The notes: generated from the sequence alone by a model not told the origin. 61,340 bases of DNA from Puniceicoccaceae bacterium (GCA_007117865.1 SKFT01000018.1:1-61340); one strand, 5' to 3'. Positions 37,208-46,583 are shown, numbered from the stretch's first letter. Made by a program: numbers and translations.

Positions 37208-38425
37208 ATGCGCATTCGCACTTTTCAAGGATTACGTCCCACTCCCGCTTCCGTGGCAGAAGTGGTTTCATTGCCTTACGACGTTGTATCGACCGAGGAA
37301 GCCCGATCGATGGCTGAGGGCAAGCCCAATAACATGCTGCGCGTGGTGCGTGCCGAAATCAATTTCCCCGCTGGCATGGATCCCTACGATGATGCCGTTT
37401 ATCGCAAGGCGGTTGAGCGCTTTCACTCCATGCAGACCGAGCAGGCGTTGGTGCGCGAGGATAAGCCCTGCGTCTATATATACCAACAGCAAATGGGGCA
37501 GCACATCCAGCGAGGTGTCACGGCCCTCTGTCATGTCGACGATTACGACCAAGACCTCATCAAAAAGCATGAGCGAACCCGTGTTGCAAAGGAAAATGAC
37601 CGCACCCGATTGACCTCCGAGATGAGCGCCAATGCTGGTCCGGTGTTCCTGACCTACAAGGAAATCCCGGCCATCGACCGTTTGATTGACAAAGGCATCC
37701 AAAGCGAGCCGCTCTTTGATCATCTTGCCGAAGATGGCATTCGTCACACGGTCTGGCGGGTAGTCGATGCCACAGCGCTGGTCGAGGCCTTCGTAGCGGT
37801 GCCCTGCTTCTATGTGGCTGATGGTCACCATCGCGCAGCGAGTGCCGCAAGGGTCGGCAAAGAGCGACGCGATGCCAATCCCAATCATAGCGGTGAAGAG
37901 GATTACAACTGGTTCATGACCGTTTTATTCCCGGCTAATCAATTGCAGATATTGCCCTACAATCGTTTGGTCCATCATCTCAATGGCCACCAGCCCGAGG
38001 AGCTATTGGAAGCGATTAAGAAGGTTGCTGTTGCCCGTCCGGTGGCGCAGGCTATCCCTTCAAAGCCGGGCGAGGTCTGCTGTTACCTTGGCGGTCAGTG
38101 GTATGCGCTGGAACTATCCGTTGCCGACGACGCCGATCCCGTTTCCCGTCTGGATGTCAGCGTTTTGCAAGAGCAAATCCTTGCGCCGCTACTCGGTATT
38201 GCCGACCCGCGCACCAGTGATGACATTGAATTTGTCGGTGGCATTCGCGGCACAGATTTTTTACAGGATGCCGTTGATTCCGGCATGGCGGCCATTGCCT
38301 TCTCCATGTATCCGGTGCAAATCGAACAACTGATGGAGATTGCCGATGCCGGCCAAATCATGGCTCCCAAGAGCACTTGGTTTGAGCCCAAGTTGAGATC
38401 CGGCTTTTTTATTCATACCTTCTAG
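37208..38425 (+). CDS. DUF1015 family protein
   Basis: 405 residues, soluble, full-length for the family. Recognised by the N-terminal IRTFQGLRPTPASVAEVVSLPYDVVS, the central KKHERTR and ADGHHRAASAA motifs and the FVGGIRGTDFLQDAV segment. The ADGHHR core resembles ParB/sulfiredoxin-like nucleotide-binding sites, so a kinase or ATP-dependent activity is conceivable, but I do not assign one. It stands alone between the multi-PAS phosphatase (divergent) and a receiver-kinase gene. Confidence 0.88.
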   Translation: MRIRTFQGLRPTPASVAEVVSLPYDVVSTEEARSMAEGKPNNMLRVVRAEINFPAGMDPYDDAVYRKAVERFHSMQTEQALVREDKPCVYIYQQQMGQHIQRGVTALCHVDDYDQDLIKKHERTRVAKENDRTRLTSEMSANAGPVFLTYKEIPAIDRLIDKGIQSEPLFDHLAEDGIRHTVWRVVDATALVEAFVAVPCFYVADGHHRAASAARVGKERRDANPNHSGEEDYNWFMTVLFPANQLQILPYNRLVHHLNGHQPEELLEAIKKVAVARPVAQAIPSKPGEVCCYLGGQWYALELSVADDADPVSRLDVSVLQEQILAPLLGIADPRTSDDIEFVGGIRGTDFLQDAVDSGMAAIAFSMYPVQIEQLMEIADAGQIMAPKSTWFEPKLRSGFFIHTF

Positions 38426-38518
38426 CAGCTTTTTCCACTTAGCGCTACCGGGCAATGTTTGACTTCGTTCAGCTATTGTGCTTGATGATTGCGAATTTTT
38501 TGTAAAAAAATATTAATC

Positions 38519-39625
38519 ATGCCTGAAAACCCTCTTATTTTGGTTGTCGATGATCAACCGATCAACATCCAACTGCTCAAGCGCAAGCTTGAGCGGGATG
38601 GGATGCAGGTAGTGACTGCTGAGAATGGTCAGGAATGTTTGGATATCGTTGCCAAGCATTTACCAGATTTAATCTTGCTGGATGTGATGATGCCTGTGAT
38701 GGATGGCATCGAGACCTGTAAAAGGCTCAAGTCGGACGACCGCACTGAAGCTGTTCCGATTATTTTCATTACCGCGCGTACATCGAAGGAGGGAAAATTG
38801 GAGGGCTTGGAAGCGGGTGCTGCCGATTACATCACCAAGCCTCTGGACCTCGACGAGACCCTTGCCCGCGTCCGCACACAATTGCGTATCCAGTCGGTAC
38901 ACAAGGAGAATCTCGAGCTGCATGATCGATTGTCCGATGCGCGCCGTACTGCTTCCATTGGTGCGGTTACTCAGGGCATAGCTCACAATCTTAACAACCT
39001 GCTGGGCGTGGTGGTAGGCTACCTCGATTTGATTAAGGGCGGCTACGACAGCAAGGAGCGTTTGCAACGCAGTGTTTTGCTGATGGAGAATGCCGTTCAG
39101 CGGATGGTGAAAATCGTCCGCGAACTCAGTAGCATTGCCGATAATGATCGCTTTGAGGTGGTTACGGTTCCTGTCAAAAAATTGATCCAACAAGCTATCG
39201 AACGTTTTCGCAAGGAGCACAATATCCTCTCGGCTATTCACTGGGAAAACCATTTGGATCGAAACGCGGAGATTGCCATTAACCAGGAGTTGATGGAGAC
39301 CATTGTGCAAAAAATCCTACTCAATGCCTGGGAGGCTTACGCAAAGAATACACCCGCCTCAGAGCGTGAAATTTTTATTACCACCCGCAAATTTTCCGAG
39401 CGTGGGGTGCCTTATTTATTGATTGAAATTGCGGATGAAGGCCAGGGGATTGATGCTTCTGTTGCGGATCAATTGTTCGATCCTTTTGTCACCACAAAAA
39501 CCGCTGTTGGTCGAGGGCTGGGTCTAACCACTTCGCGTCACGAATTGCGTAATCTGGGTGGCAACCTGCGACTCGCCAACCGCAGTGGCAAGGGTGCAGT
39601 AGCAACTATTTTCTATCCCCTTTAG
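38519..39625 (+). CDS. Response regulator-histidine kinase (REC-HisKA-like-HATPase)
   Basis: 368 residues from ATG 38519 (MPENPLILVVDDQPIN); a TTG at 38489 is less likely. Receiver domain ~1-125 with VVDDQ, phospho-Asp in LILLDVMMPVMDG, switch Thr in FITART and Lys in TKPLD. A dimerisation helix with candidate phospho-His in IAHNLNNLLGVVVGYLDL and an HATPase with N-box KILLNAWEAY, DEGQGID and GRGLGLTT follow. Same architecture as the gene at 16644 but with a different, HNLNN-type phospho-His box. Ungrouped; 94 bases after DUF1015 and 59 before proC. Confidence 0.88.
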   Translation: MPENPLILVVDDQPINIQLLKRKLERDGMQVVTAENGQECLDIVAKHLPDLILLDVMMPVMDGIETCKRLKSDDRTEAVPIIFITARTSKEGKLEGLEAGAADYITKPLDLDETLARVRTQLRIQSVHKENLELHDRLSDARRTASIGAVTQGIAHNLNNLLGVVVGYLDLIKGGYDSKERLQRSVLLMENAVQRMVKIVRELSSIADNDRFEVVTVPVKKLIQQAIERFRKEHNILSAIHWENHLDRNAEIAINQELMETIVQKILLNAWEAYAKNTPASEREIFITTRKFSERGVPYLLIEIADEGQGIDASVADQLFDPFVTTKTAVGRGLGLTTSRHELRNLGGNLRLANRSGKGAVATIFYPL

Positions 39626-39684
39626 TTCCCTCTCGACAAATTTGCGATTGCCCAAATCCGGTGGACTGCCAAGGATTGCAAATT

Positions 39685-40506
39685 ATGTCTGAGTTGAATA
39701 CGGTGGAATTGATATCCCTTGGCGCTGGCCGCATGGCCTCCGCGATCATTGGCGGTTTATTGCAAAATAAGCGCTATCAACCGGCGCAAATTGCCTGCAC
39801 CTGCGGGGAGGATCCCAGCGGACCCGATTTGGCGCAGCGCACTGGCATCATCTTTGCCCGCGACATCGGTCAGCACATCCCAACGGCTTCGACCATTCTG
39901 CTCGCTTGTAAACCGCAGCAATTGGACAGTTTACCCGGCTCCTACGCTCAGCTTACAGCCGACAAGCTGGTGGTTTCAATCCTGGCCGGGGTTACCTTGA
40001 AGCGTTTGCGGGCGGTATTTCCAGCAGCCCGTAACATCGTTCGCAGCATGCCCAATACGCCTGGGCAAATAGGTGCCGGCGTGACTGCCTACGCGCCAAT
40101 GGTGGCTCTGGCTGAGTCGGATCAGTTGTCGCTCGATGCGATTCTTGGTGCCTTGGGTCAGTTTGTTCAAGTGGATGAAGACGAACTGGATGCTGTCACC
40201 GCCCTAAGTGGCAGTGGTCCAGCTTATGTCTTTGCCTTTGTTGAGGCACTGCGCGATGCCGGTATACAGATGGGGCTCAGTGCCGGGACCGCATCGATGC
40301 TTGCAGTGGAGACCCTGACTGGCTCCAGTCTATTGCTCAAGCAGACTGGTCAGACTCCACAAGCATTGCGCGAAGCGGTTACTTCTCCAGGCGGAACAAC
40401 CGCTGCCGCACTGCGGGTGTTTGCCGAACAGGATTTTGCGGGTTTGGTTGCGCGCGCGATGGAGGCGGCAAGGACGAGATCTGTGGAACTTGGCAACGGA
40501 AAATAG
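39685..40506 (+). CDS. proC: Pyrroline-5-carboxylate reductase
   Basis: 273 residues from ATG 39685; the GTG at 39661 would add eight residues. N-terminal Rossmann fold with LGAGRMASAIIGGLL, the NADP-binding SMPNTPGQIGAG, and the C-terminal dimerisation domain with the ProC signature ALSGSGPAYVFAFVEAL and REAVTSPGGTTAAALRVF. It catalyses the last step of proline synthesis. 12 bases ahead of the DUF2141 gene. Confidence 0.95.
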   Translation: MSELNTVELISLGAGRMASAIIGGLLQNKRYQPAQIACTCGEDPSGPDLAQRTGIIFARDIGQHIPTASTILLACKPQQLDSLPGSYAQLTADKLVVSILAGVTLKRLRAVFPAARNIVRSMPNTPGQIGAGVTAYAPMVALAESDQLSLDAILGALGQFVQVDEDELDAVTALSGSGPAYVFAFVEALRDAGIQMGLSAGTASMLAVETLTGSSLLLKQTGQTPQALREAVTSPGGTTAAALRVFAEQDFAGLVARAMEAARTRSVELGNGK

Positions 40507-40518
40507 GACAAAACAACC

Positions 40519-40992
40519 ATGCTTATATACGGTTTTTTGAACAAACTTCGTAAATCTTCCCTTTTATTGGCTTTGGTTATCGGCTTGGGTCCGCTGTGGC
40601 TGAAGGCGGATGTTGTCGGCAAGGCGCAGTTGCAGCTCACCATCAAGGGAGTGGAACGCACCGAAGGGCACATCATTGTTGGCCTATTTGCCTGTGAGTC
40701 TTCCTATCTCGAAGGTGTTCATCCGCTTTTTCATGTGTTGTTGCCTGCTGAACCGAGCAATGGCAAAGTGATTTATACCTTTAAAGCGCTGCCAACCGGC
40801 ACCTACGCCATCAAATTATTTCACGATATCAACGATAACCAAAAACTCGATTCCAACTGGCTCGGCATTCCCCGCGAGCCCTATGGCTTTTCCAACAATC
40901 CGCGCATCCGCTTTGGCCCACCGGATTTTGCAGCCACTCGCTTCCATGTCCCCAGCGGACAATTGGCCAAGCAGACGGTGGTGCTTAACTAG
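40519..40992 (+). CDS. Secreted DUF2141-family protein
   Basis: 157 residues with a signal peptide (SLLLALVIGLGPLWLKAD). The body matches the DUF2141 pattern: LQLTIKGVERTEGHIIVGLF near the start, then YTFKALPTGTYAIKLFHDINDNQKLDSNWLGIPREPYGFSNN. The DINDNQKLD stretch resembles a calcium-binding loop common in this family. Function is not established. It ends in a 4-base convergent overlap with the L,D-transpeptidase gene. Confidence 0.85.
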   Translation: MLIYGFLNKLRKSSLLLALVIGLGPLWLKADVVGKAQLQLTIKGVERTEGHIIVGLFACESSYLEGVHPLFHVLLPAEPSNGKVIYTFKALPTGTYAIKLFHDINDNQKLDSNWLGIPREPYGFSNNPRIRFGPPDFAATRFHVPSGQLAKQTVVLN

Positions 40993-41546
40993 AGCAAGCG
41001 CTCTCTAATCCAAACCAGATCATTCACCGTCAAGGTGTCGTATAATTCAATGATGGACGCATCGTCAAGCAGCACACAGCCAGCGCTGAAGGGGTGCCCG
41101 AGTTTTTGCGGATGGTTGGTGCCGTGCAGGTAAACAAGGCGATCCCAGGCATTGTCCCCGGGCCGTGCGTTATGATCCGGTTCCAATCCTTTAAGCCTTA
41201 AAATGCGCGTCGTGATCAAGTTGGCAGACTGTTCCTCCCGCGATAGCTGGGAGTAGTGCTGGGCAACGCATACGCGTCCTTTGAAAACCGCTCCAGCAGG
41301 GGCATCGTCACCAATCTTTGCCGCTATGGCATGCAAGCCTGTGGGGGTGCCTAAGGAGTCAGCGATGCAGGAAGGTGCATTTTTGGAGGTGGAACAAACG
41401 AACTCGCTGATTATCTGGCCGTCGCGCATCAGCAAGAGTCTTTGCTCGGCAATGCAAACATATAGCCAGTGTTCTGTCGGAGCGATTGACAAGACTTCGC
41501 ACTTCTGTTGAAATGATTGCTTTAATTTTTCCAAATCCAATGGCAT
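40989..41546 (-). CDS. L,D-transpeptidase (YkuD domain)
   Basis: 185 residues from ATG 41546. The YkuD catalytic motif is complete: H141 in LHGTN and C157 in HPFSAGCVLL, with the Gly-rich TPTG strand upstream. These enzymes cross-link or trim peptidoglycan stem peptides at diaminopimelate, acting outside the cytoplasm. No signal peptide or lipobox is visible, which is unusual and leaves the export route open. Its ATG overlaps the asd ATG on the other strand (ATGGCAT, 41540-41546). Confidence 0.87.
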   Translation of the reverse strand: MPLDLEKLKQSFQQKCEVLSIAPTEHWLYVCIAEQRLLLMRDGQIISEFVCSTSKNAPSCIADSLGTPTGLHAIAAKIGDDAPAGAVFKGRVCVAQHYSQLSREEQSANLITTRILRLKGLEPDHNARPGDNAWDRLVYLHGTNHPQKLGHPFSAGCVLLDDASIIELYDTLTVNDLVWIRERLL

Positions 41547-42556
41547 ATTCAATCGGTATACTCGGCGCGACCGGTGCGGTCGGTCAAGAAATCATTCGCT
41601 TGTTACACGAGCGGGGCTTCCCCATGCGCTCGCTACGCCTGCTGGCATCCGCCCGCAGTGCGGGTAAGGAAATTCGCTACGGCAACCATAGCTGGATTGT
41701 TGAAGAAGCGACAGACGAGGCGTTTGCCGATTTGGACTGTGCCATTTTTAGTGCTGGAGCCAGTCAGTCTCTGCGCTTTGCCCCCTCTGCCGTTGCCAGT
41801 GGCTGCGTGGTTATCGACAACAGTTCCGCCTATCGCAGCGACGAAAATGTGCCGCTGGTGGTTCCCGAGATCAACCCACAGGCCGCTTTATTGCATGAGG
41901 GGATTCTCGCCAATCCCAACTGCTCGACGGCAATTGCCTTGATGGCATTATACCCGCTGCACAAGGTCTTTGGCTTGCGGCATGTGATTGCTGCCACCTA
42001 TCAGGCGGTTTCAGGCAGCGGAGCGGAGGCAATGCACGAGCTGGATCAGCAGGTCCGTGCCTGGGCTAGAGGTGAGGAGGGCGAGATTAAGGTCTATCCG
42101 CACCGAATCGCCTTCAACTTGATTCCTCATGTGGATGCTTTTCTGGATAATGGCTACACCAAGGAAGAAATGAAAATGCAGAATGAGGGTCGCAAGATCC
42201 TCGGCTTGCGCGAATTGAAGGTCAGTTGCAGCTGCGTCCGTGTGCCGGTTTTCCGGGCACATTCGATAGCATTGAATGCCGCTTTTGAGCGTCCGGTGGA
42301 GGTTGCTGCCGCGCGTGAGGCGATCGCTGCATTTCCCGGTTGTGAATTAGTTGACGATCCCGCCAACGTTCGCTATCCGATGCCCAAGGACTACTCCGAG
42401 GTAGTCGCCTGTGGTGTCGGCCGCATTCGCATCGATACGGCTTTGGACAATGGTTTGGCACTGTGGGTTGTCGGTGATCAGCTGTGGAAAGGGGCCGCAC
42501 TCAACGCTATTCAAATCGCCGAACTACTGCATCAGCACAAGCGGCTGACACTATAA
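41540..42556 (+). CDS. asd: Aspartate-semialdehyde dehydrogenase
   Basis: 338 residues from ATG 41540, which begins the expected MAYSIGILGATGAVGQEI nucleotide fold. Catalytic C128 lies in NPNCSTAIAL, the substrate motifs YQAVSGSGAEAM and AFNLIPHVDAF are present, and SCVRVPVFRAHS contains the conserved substrate-binding Arg-His region. It makes aspartate semialdehyde for diaminopimelate, lysine, threonine and methionine. Starts overlap head-to-head with an L,D-transpeptidase gene, whose substrate contains diaminopimelate. Confidence 0.95.
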   Translation: MAYSIGILGATGAVGQEIIRLLHERGFPMRSLRLLASARSAGKEIRYGNHSWIVEEATDEAFADLDCAIFSAGASQSLRFAPSAVASGCVVIDNSSAYRSDENVPLVVPEINPQAALLHEGILANPNCSTAIALMALYPLHKVFGLRHVIAATYQAVSGSGAEAMHELDQQVRAWARGEEGEIKVYPHRIAFNLIPHVDAFLDNGYTKEEMKMQNEGRKILGLRELKVSCSCVRVPVFRAHSIALNAAFERPVEVAAAREAIAAFPGCELVDDPANVRYPMPKDYSEVVACGVGRIRIDTALDNGLALWVVGDQLWKGAALNAIQIAELLHQHKRLTL

Positions 42557-42569
42557 AGTTATTGGTCTG

Positions 42570-42947
42570 CTAGCCGGCCCGGGCTACGATGCGTTTGATT
42601 CCACTGCACATTGGAAGTGACTGGATGCGCAGCAGGTAGCGGCGGCTATCCATCATTATGTTCGATCGTAAAACCGGATGGTTAATGGCGATAACCAGGG
42701 TGTCTTGGTTGATTATCCGTACCGGGTGACAGCGCTCGGCATACGAGCCCTCAAAAATTTTTGACCAGTTTTCCACCAAAACCCGCTCGGGACAGTCCTG
42801 GTCGAGGCGGTGACGCTCACGAATGACGGCGATCAAACTTGCCAGTGGAGTTGGCGGACGCTCGCCAGCAGCATCATAACTCCTTGGCAGACCGCGGAAG
42901 TCGGAAATTAAGTCCTGAACTTGACGTGAAAAAGGCATAATGTTCAT
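42570..42947 (-). CDS. DUF721/DciA-like protein
   Basis: 125 residues (122 if ATG 42938 is used). The C-terminal DUF721 pattern is visible: LVENWSKIFEGSYAERCHPVRI, then NQDTLVIAINHPVLRSNIMM. DUF721 proteins include DciA, the ancestral replicative-helicase loader. The short N-terminal segment and total length fit small members. Faces asd with a 13-base convergent gap and is divergent from fmt. Confidence 0.72.
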   Translation of the reverse strand: MNIMPFSRQVQDLISDFRGLPRSYDAAGERPPTPLASLIAVIRERHRLDQDCPERVLVENWSKIFEGSYAERCHPVRIINQDTLVIAINHPVLRSNIMMDSRRYLLRIQSLPMCSGIKRIVARAG

Positions 42948-43123
42948 TCATACAATCTTGTGTTGGCTTGCTCCCAATTGACTAATCTTGCTGACATATC
43001 GCTAGACTTTACGTTATGTGGACGATCTTGCCAGAGCAAAGTCGTGGCTGCCACTTGTTTCGAAAGGTATCTTTTTTGCGGTTTAAGTATTGCAGGGGTG
43101 CGCCAAGTCATTGAATTGAATGT

Positions 43124-44107
43124 ATGCGTGAAAAGGCATCAGTTGTTTTTTTTGGCTCGGATCCCATTGCGTTGCCGTTGTTAGAGCAGCTTTGGCAGGC
43201 GCATCAGGCAGAGGGTGGGGGGCTTACGGTTAGCGCTATCGTCACCCAGCCGGATCGCCGTTCCGGACGCGGACAGCAACTAAAGCCAAACGCGATTGCG
43301 GTATGGGCTCTCGCGCGTGGTTTGACCGTTTTAAAACCGGCATTTCCGGACGATGATCTGGTCGCCTGGCTAAGCGAGCGCAATTGTCAACTGGGGTTGG
43401 TGATGGCTTATGGGCATTTGTTGAAACGTCCCATGCGTGAGACTTTTCCTTTGGGGATGCTCAATTTTCACGCTTCGGTATTGCCACGGCTGCGTGGTGC
43501 GTCGCCGATTGAAAGTGCCATTGCCAATGGCATGGATGAGACTGGCGTGAGCTTGATGCAAATCGTGGCCAAAATGGATGCCGGACCAGTGGCTGATGTC
43601 GAAAAAGTGGCGATTGGGCCGCAGATGACAGGTCCCGATTTGCGTCGTCAACTGGCTCTCGCAACGGCGGTATTGTGGCAGCGCAATGCAGCTGCGGCCT
43701 TAAAGGGCGAGTTGCTTTTTCATCCTCAGAACACTGCTGAGGTCAGCTATTGCCGGAAGCTGGAGAAAGCCGATGGTAGACTCAATTTTAATCGGTCCGC
43801 CAAAGCCCTCGCCAATCAAGTGCGCGCCTATCAAGATTGGCCCGGTTGTTTTTTTGAGGTCGCTGATCAGCGTATTAAAGTTGGCGAGGCGGAAGCTTTA
43901 CCTGTCAGTTCCAGTGTGCCCTCCGAGTCGTCAGATCCGGGAACAGTATTGGCCACTAAACCCTTTCTTGATATTGCCACAGGCGAAGGCGTTTTGCGTA
44001 TCAAGCAACTGCAAAAACCCGGAGGACGTATGTTGCCGGCAGAGGACTTCCTGCGCGGGTTTGACTTGGCCCCCTTGGCATCCTTCGACGGACTTGGGCA
44101 AGGGTAG
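43124..44107 (+). CDS. fmt: Methionyl-tRNA formyltransferase
   Basis: 327 residues. N-terminal hydrolase domain with VVFFGSDPIALPLL and the catalytic block NFHASVLPRLRGASPIESAI (Asn and His), and the catalytic Asp in IVAKMDAGPV. The C-terminal OB-like domain begins near YCRKLEKADGRLNF. It formylates initiator Met-tRNA. The 176 bases upstream, shared with the DUF721 gene, contain no convincing gene. Converges on ubiE/menG with 5 bases between stops. Confidence 0.95.
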   Translation: MREKASVVFFGSDPIALPLLEQLWQAHQAEGGGLTVSAIVTQPDRRSGRGQQLKPNAIAVWALARGLTVLKPAFPDDDLVAWLSERNCQLGLVMAYGHLLKRPMRETFPLGMLNFHASVLPRLRGASPIESAIANGMDETGVSLMQIVAKMDAGPVADVEKVAIGPQMTGPDLRRQLALATAVLWQRNAAAALKGELLFHPQNTAEVSYCRKLEKADGRLNFNRSAKALANQVRAYQDWPGCFFEVADQRIKVGEAEALPVSSSVPSESSDPGTVLATKPFLDIATGEGVLRIKQLQKPGGRMLPAEDFLRGFDLAPLASFDGLGQG

Positions 44108-44112
44108 ATTGA

Positions 44113-44826
44113 CTAGGTAGAGTCTTCAAGGTCTCTGGAAAGTTCATGCAAGGCGACGATGGAGGCCGTGAGACCAGTGGCGCGGACAACCTGCAGTCCG
44201 GCTTGTTGGCATTCTTTGGACAAGTCTTCCTTTGAGGGAAAGGATTCGATCGTGCCCGCCAGATAGTGATAAGCGTCGGGTTTGCCAGTTGCCCAGCCAG
44301 CCAGCCGCGGCAGAATGTGCTTCAGGTAGGTATAGTAGAGGGGATGAAACCAGCGCTGGGGTTGGGTGAACTCAAGGATGTAGGCGCGACCACCCGGTTT
44401 GAGCAGTCGGCGAATTTCGCGCAGTCCGCGGTCGCGGTCCTCGTAGTTGCGCAAGCCAAAGGACAGCGTAATGGCGTCAAAGCTTTCATCGGCATAGTCC
44501 AGAGCAAGACCATCACCTTGGACAAAAGTCAGGTTTTGATAGCGTGGCTTGCGTTGTTTTTTGAAGACCGCCTGATCAAGCATCGGTTGACAGAAGTCCA
44601 ATCCCGTCAATGCCACCGTCTCGGGCAGCTGGTCGGCTAATGCAAAAAGGACATCGCCGCTGCCGGTTGCCAAGTCGAGGACGGATTGCGGCTGGTGACG
44701 TTTAACGTGCCGAACCAGCACCCAGCGCCAGTAGAAATCGACGCCACCACTCAGCAAATGGTTGGCGAAATCGTAGCGTCCGGCGATTCCGGAAAACAGC
44801 GAGTTGACTGCTTGGCCTTCGGGCAT
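44113..44826 (-). CDS. menG: Demethylmenaquinone methyltransferase (UbiE/MenG)
   Basis: 237 residues. UbiE-family motifs are SGIAGRYDFANHLLSGGVDFYWR, SAM-binding VLDLATGSGDVLFALA, FDAITLSFGLRNYEDRDRGL and LKPGGRAYILEF. It methylates demethylmenaquinone in the final step of menaquinone synthesis. Because MenC and MenE are also in this window and no ubiquinone gene is seen, the menaquinone function is favoured. 30 bases downstream of the ClpX-like gene on the same strand. Confidence 0.93.
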   Translation of the reverse strand: MPEGQAVNSLFSGIAGRYDFANHLLSGGVDFYWRWVLVRHVKRHQPQSVLDLATGSGDVLFALADQLPETVALTGLDFCQPMLDQAVFKKQRKPRYQNLTFVQGDGLALDYADESFDAITLSFGLRNYEDRDRGLREIRRLLKPGGRAYILEFTQPQRWFHPLYYTYLKHILPRLAGWATGKPDAYHYLAGTIESFPSKEDLSKECQQAGLQVVRATGLTASIVALHELSRDLEDST

Positions 44827-44856
44827 GGTAGCAAGAGTAAAGGTCCTGTTTGCGTT

Positions 44857-46488
44857 TTAATTGTTTTGCGAAGCAGGGGTATCGTCTGTCTCACCCGCTT
44901 CTTTTTCGCGGAAGCTCTTAACCACCCAACGGGAGAGTTCGCGGTCCGGATTATCGACTGCGGCTTTGCTGATCTTGAAGGTGCTTTGGCCATTGTTGCG
45001 CTGGACGATAGCCAGGCCATGCGGATAGTCTTTGAAGCGCTCCTCGCAGATGGATTGCACGGAACGTCCGCTGTCTCTGGCCAGGGCGGCCAGGTAGTCG
45101 ATTGCGTGGTTATTGAATTCCAGCGTAAAACCCGTCCGGCGGGCGAAGCTGTCGGCAAAGCGAGCCACATCGGCGGCATAGACCTCGCGCTGGAGGTGGG
45201 CGTTGGCTTCGATCAGGTCTTTCAACGCGGCAGATGGATCCTGGATGGTATCGACGCTCACCTTTAGTTCCTTAATGGCGGTGGATGGGAGCTCAAATTT
45301 GAACTCGCGGAAAAGGCGTTCCAGAATGGTCATCAAACCACGCGCGCCCGTTTTCTCACGGCTTGCCTGGGTGGCAATTTCGTGGATGGCTGCTTTGGTG
45401 ATGTCGAGCTTGATGCCGTAGCCCTCGAAGTCGTCACGATATTGGCGCAAGATGCTACCTTCGGAGGTGTTGAGGATGGCCGCGAGGTCATCACTGTCCA
45501 AAGCCTGGCAGGCCACCCGCACCGGTACGCGGCCAATGAATTCCGGTTCGAAGCCGTATTTGATAAAGTCGGTGGTTTCCGCGTGGCGCAGATAGCGCGA
45601 GCTATCGGCGTCTTTGTCGACGTTCTCCGCGCCAAAGCCAATGCGGTTGGCAATCATGCGTGAGCGGATGTTTTCGGCTAACTTGTCGAAGGCACCGCTG
45701 ACGATAAAGAGGATGTTGCGGGTGTTGATAGAGCGGCGGCTGGGCGATTTCCCGCGCTGCATGTCCATCATCGCCTGCATCTGTGCCATCATATCCGTCG
45801 GGCTGAACAAGTTGACCTCGGTTTCCTCCATCAGCTTTAGCAAATTGATCTGCACCCCGCGTCCGCTCACATCACGGCTTTGCACGCCTTCACTGGCGAT
45901 TTTATCAATTTCGTCGACATAGATTATGCCGTATTCAGCCAACTCGACGTTGCCATCGGCAGCTTTTACCAAGTCGCGCACCAGATCGTCGACATCGCCG
46001 CCAACGTAACCGGTTTCAGAAAACTTGGTCGCATCGGCTTTGACGAAAGGTACGCCAATTAGTTTGGCGATATTCTTCATCAAATAGGTTTTGCCGACGC
46101 CAGTGGGACCCAGCAACAGGATGTTTTGTTTGCTGTATTCGCCGGCGCTTTCCTGGTCATCTTTGCCGTCGAGGCAGCGGCGGACGTGGTTATAGTGATC
46201 GCAGATGGCAACGGAGAGGACTTTTTTGGCCTCGTCCTGACGAATAACGAAGCGGTCAAGGTAGTCGCGGATCTCCTTTGGCTTGAGGTGAAATGAGCGC
46301 ACACCGTCGAGCGGATCCGCTTCGTTTTCTTTTTTTGTTGTGGCTGAGGTGGGCTTTTTAACCGAATCGCTGCTCACTCCCATGTCAGCGGTTGGACTGG
46401 AAAGGTTGATATTAGCGCCCTTGAGGAGGTCTTGCAGGTGTTTTTGCAGCTCCTCAAATGGATTGTTGGGTGGTTCTTTTTCACTCAT
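44857..46488 (-). CDS. ClpX-like AAA+ ATPase without zinc-binding domain
   Basis: 543 residues. AAA+ core with Walker A GPTGVGKT, pore-1 loop [12 protein letters not shown], Walker [13 protein letters not shown], and [11 protein letters not shown], which keeps the IGF tripeptide ClpX uses to dock on ClpP. The N-terminal four-cysteine zinc domain of ClpX is absent: the first ~65 residues are acidic/polar with no Cys. Where E. coli ClpX has the RKH loop, there is a longer Met-rich insertion ([15 protein letters not shown]). The C-terminus extends ~120 residues beyond the usual core end. It should unfold proteins for ClpP, but with different substrate or adaptor recognition. Confidence 0.85.
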   Translation of the reverse strand: MSEKEPPNNPFEELQKHLQDLLKGANINLSSPTADMGVSSDSVKKPTSATTKKENEADPLDGVRSFHLKPKEIRDYLDRFVIRQDEAKKVLSVAICDHYNHVRRCLDGKDDQESAGEYSKQNILLLGPTGVGKTYLMKNIAKLIGVPFVKADATKFSETGYVGGDVDDLVRDLVKAADGNVELAEYGIIYVDEIDKIASEGVQSRDVSGRGVQINLLKLMEETEVNLFSPTDMMAQMQAMMDMQRGKSPSRRSINTRNILFIVSGAFDKLAENIRSRMIANRIGFGAENVDKDADSSRYLRHAETTDFIKYGFEPEFIGRVPVRVACQALDSDDLAAILNTSEGSILRQYRDDFEGYGIKLDITKAAIHEIATQASREKTGARGLMTILERLFREFKFELPSTAIKELKVSVDTIQDPSAALKDLIEANAHLQREVYAADVARFADSFARRTGFTLEFNNHAIDYLAALARDSGRSVQSICEERFKDYPHGLAIVQRNNGQSTFKISKAAVDNPDRELSRWVVKSFREKEAGETDDTPASQNN

Positions 46489-46583
46489 GTTTATAGTTTG
46501 ACAGACTTTTTCAGGAAGAAAGACTGATTTTAGTTTAACTTAATGTTGATTTCACGCAAATTTTTGAAGGAATAGGAGATACC

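Noticed and set aside
38669-39310. 213-codon minus-strand open frame inside the REC-kinase gene
   Set aside because: Antisense shadow of a clear REC-HATPase protein.
42960-43184. 74-codon open frame upstream of fmt
   Set aside because: Overlaps the fmt start, has no recognisable features and atypical composition.
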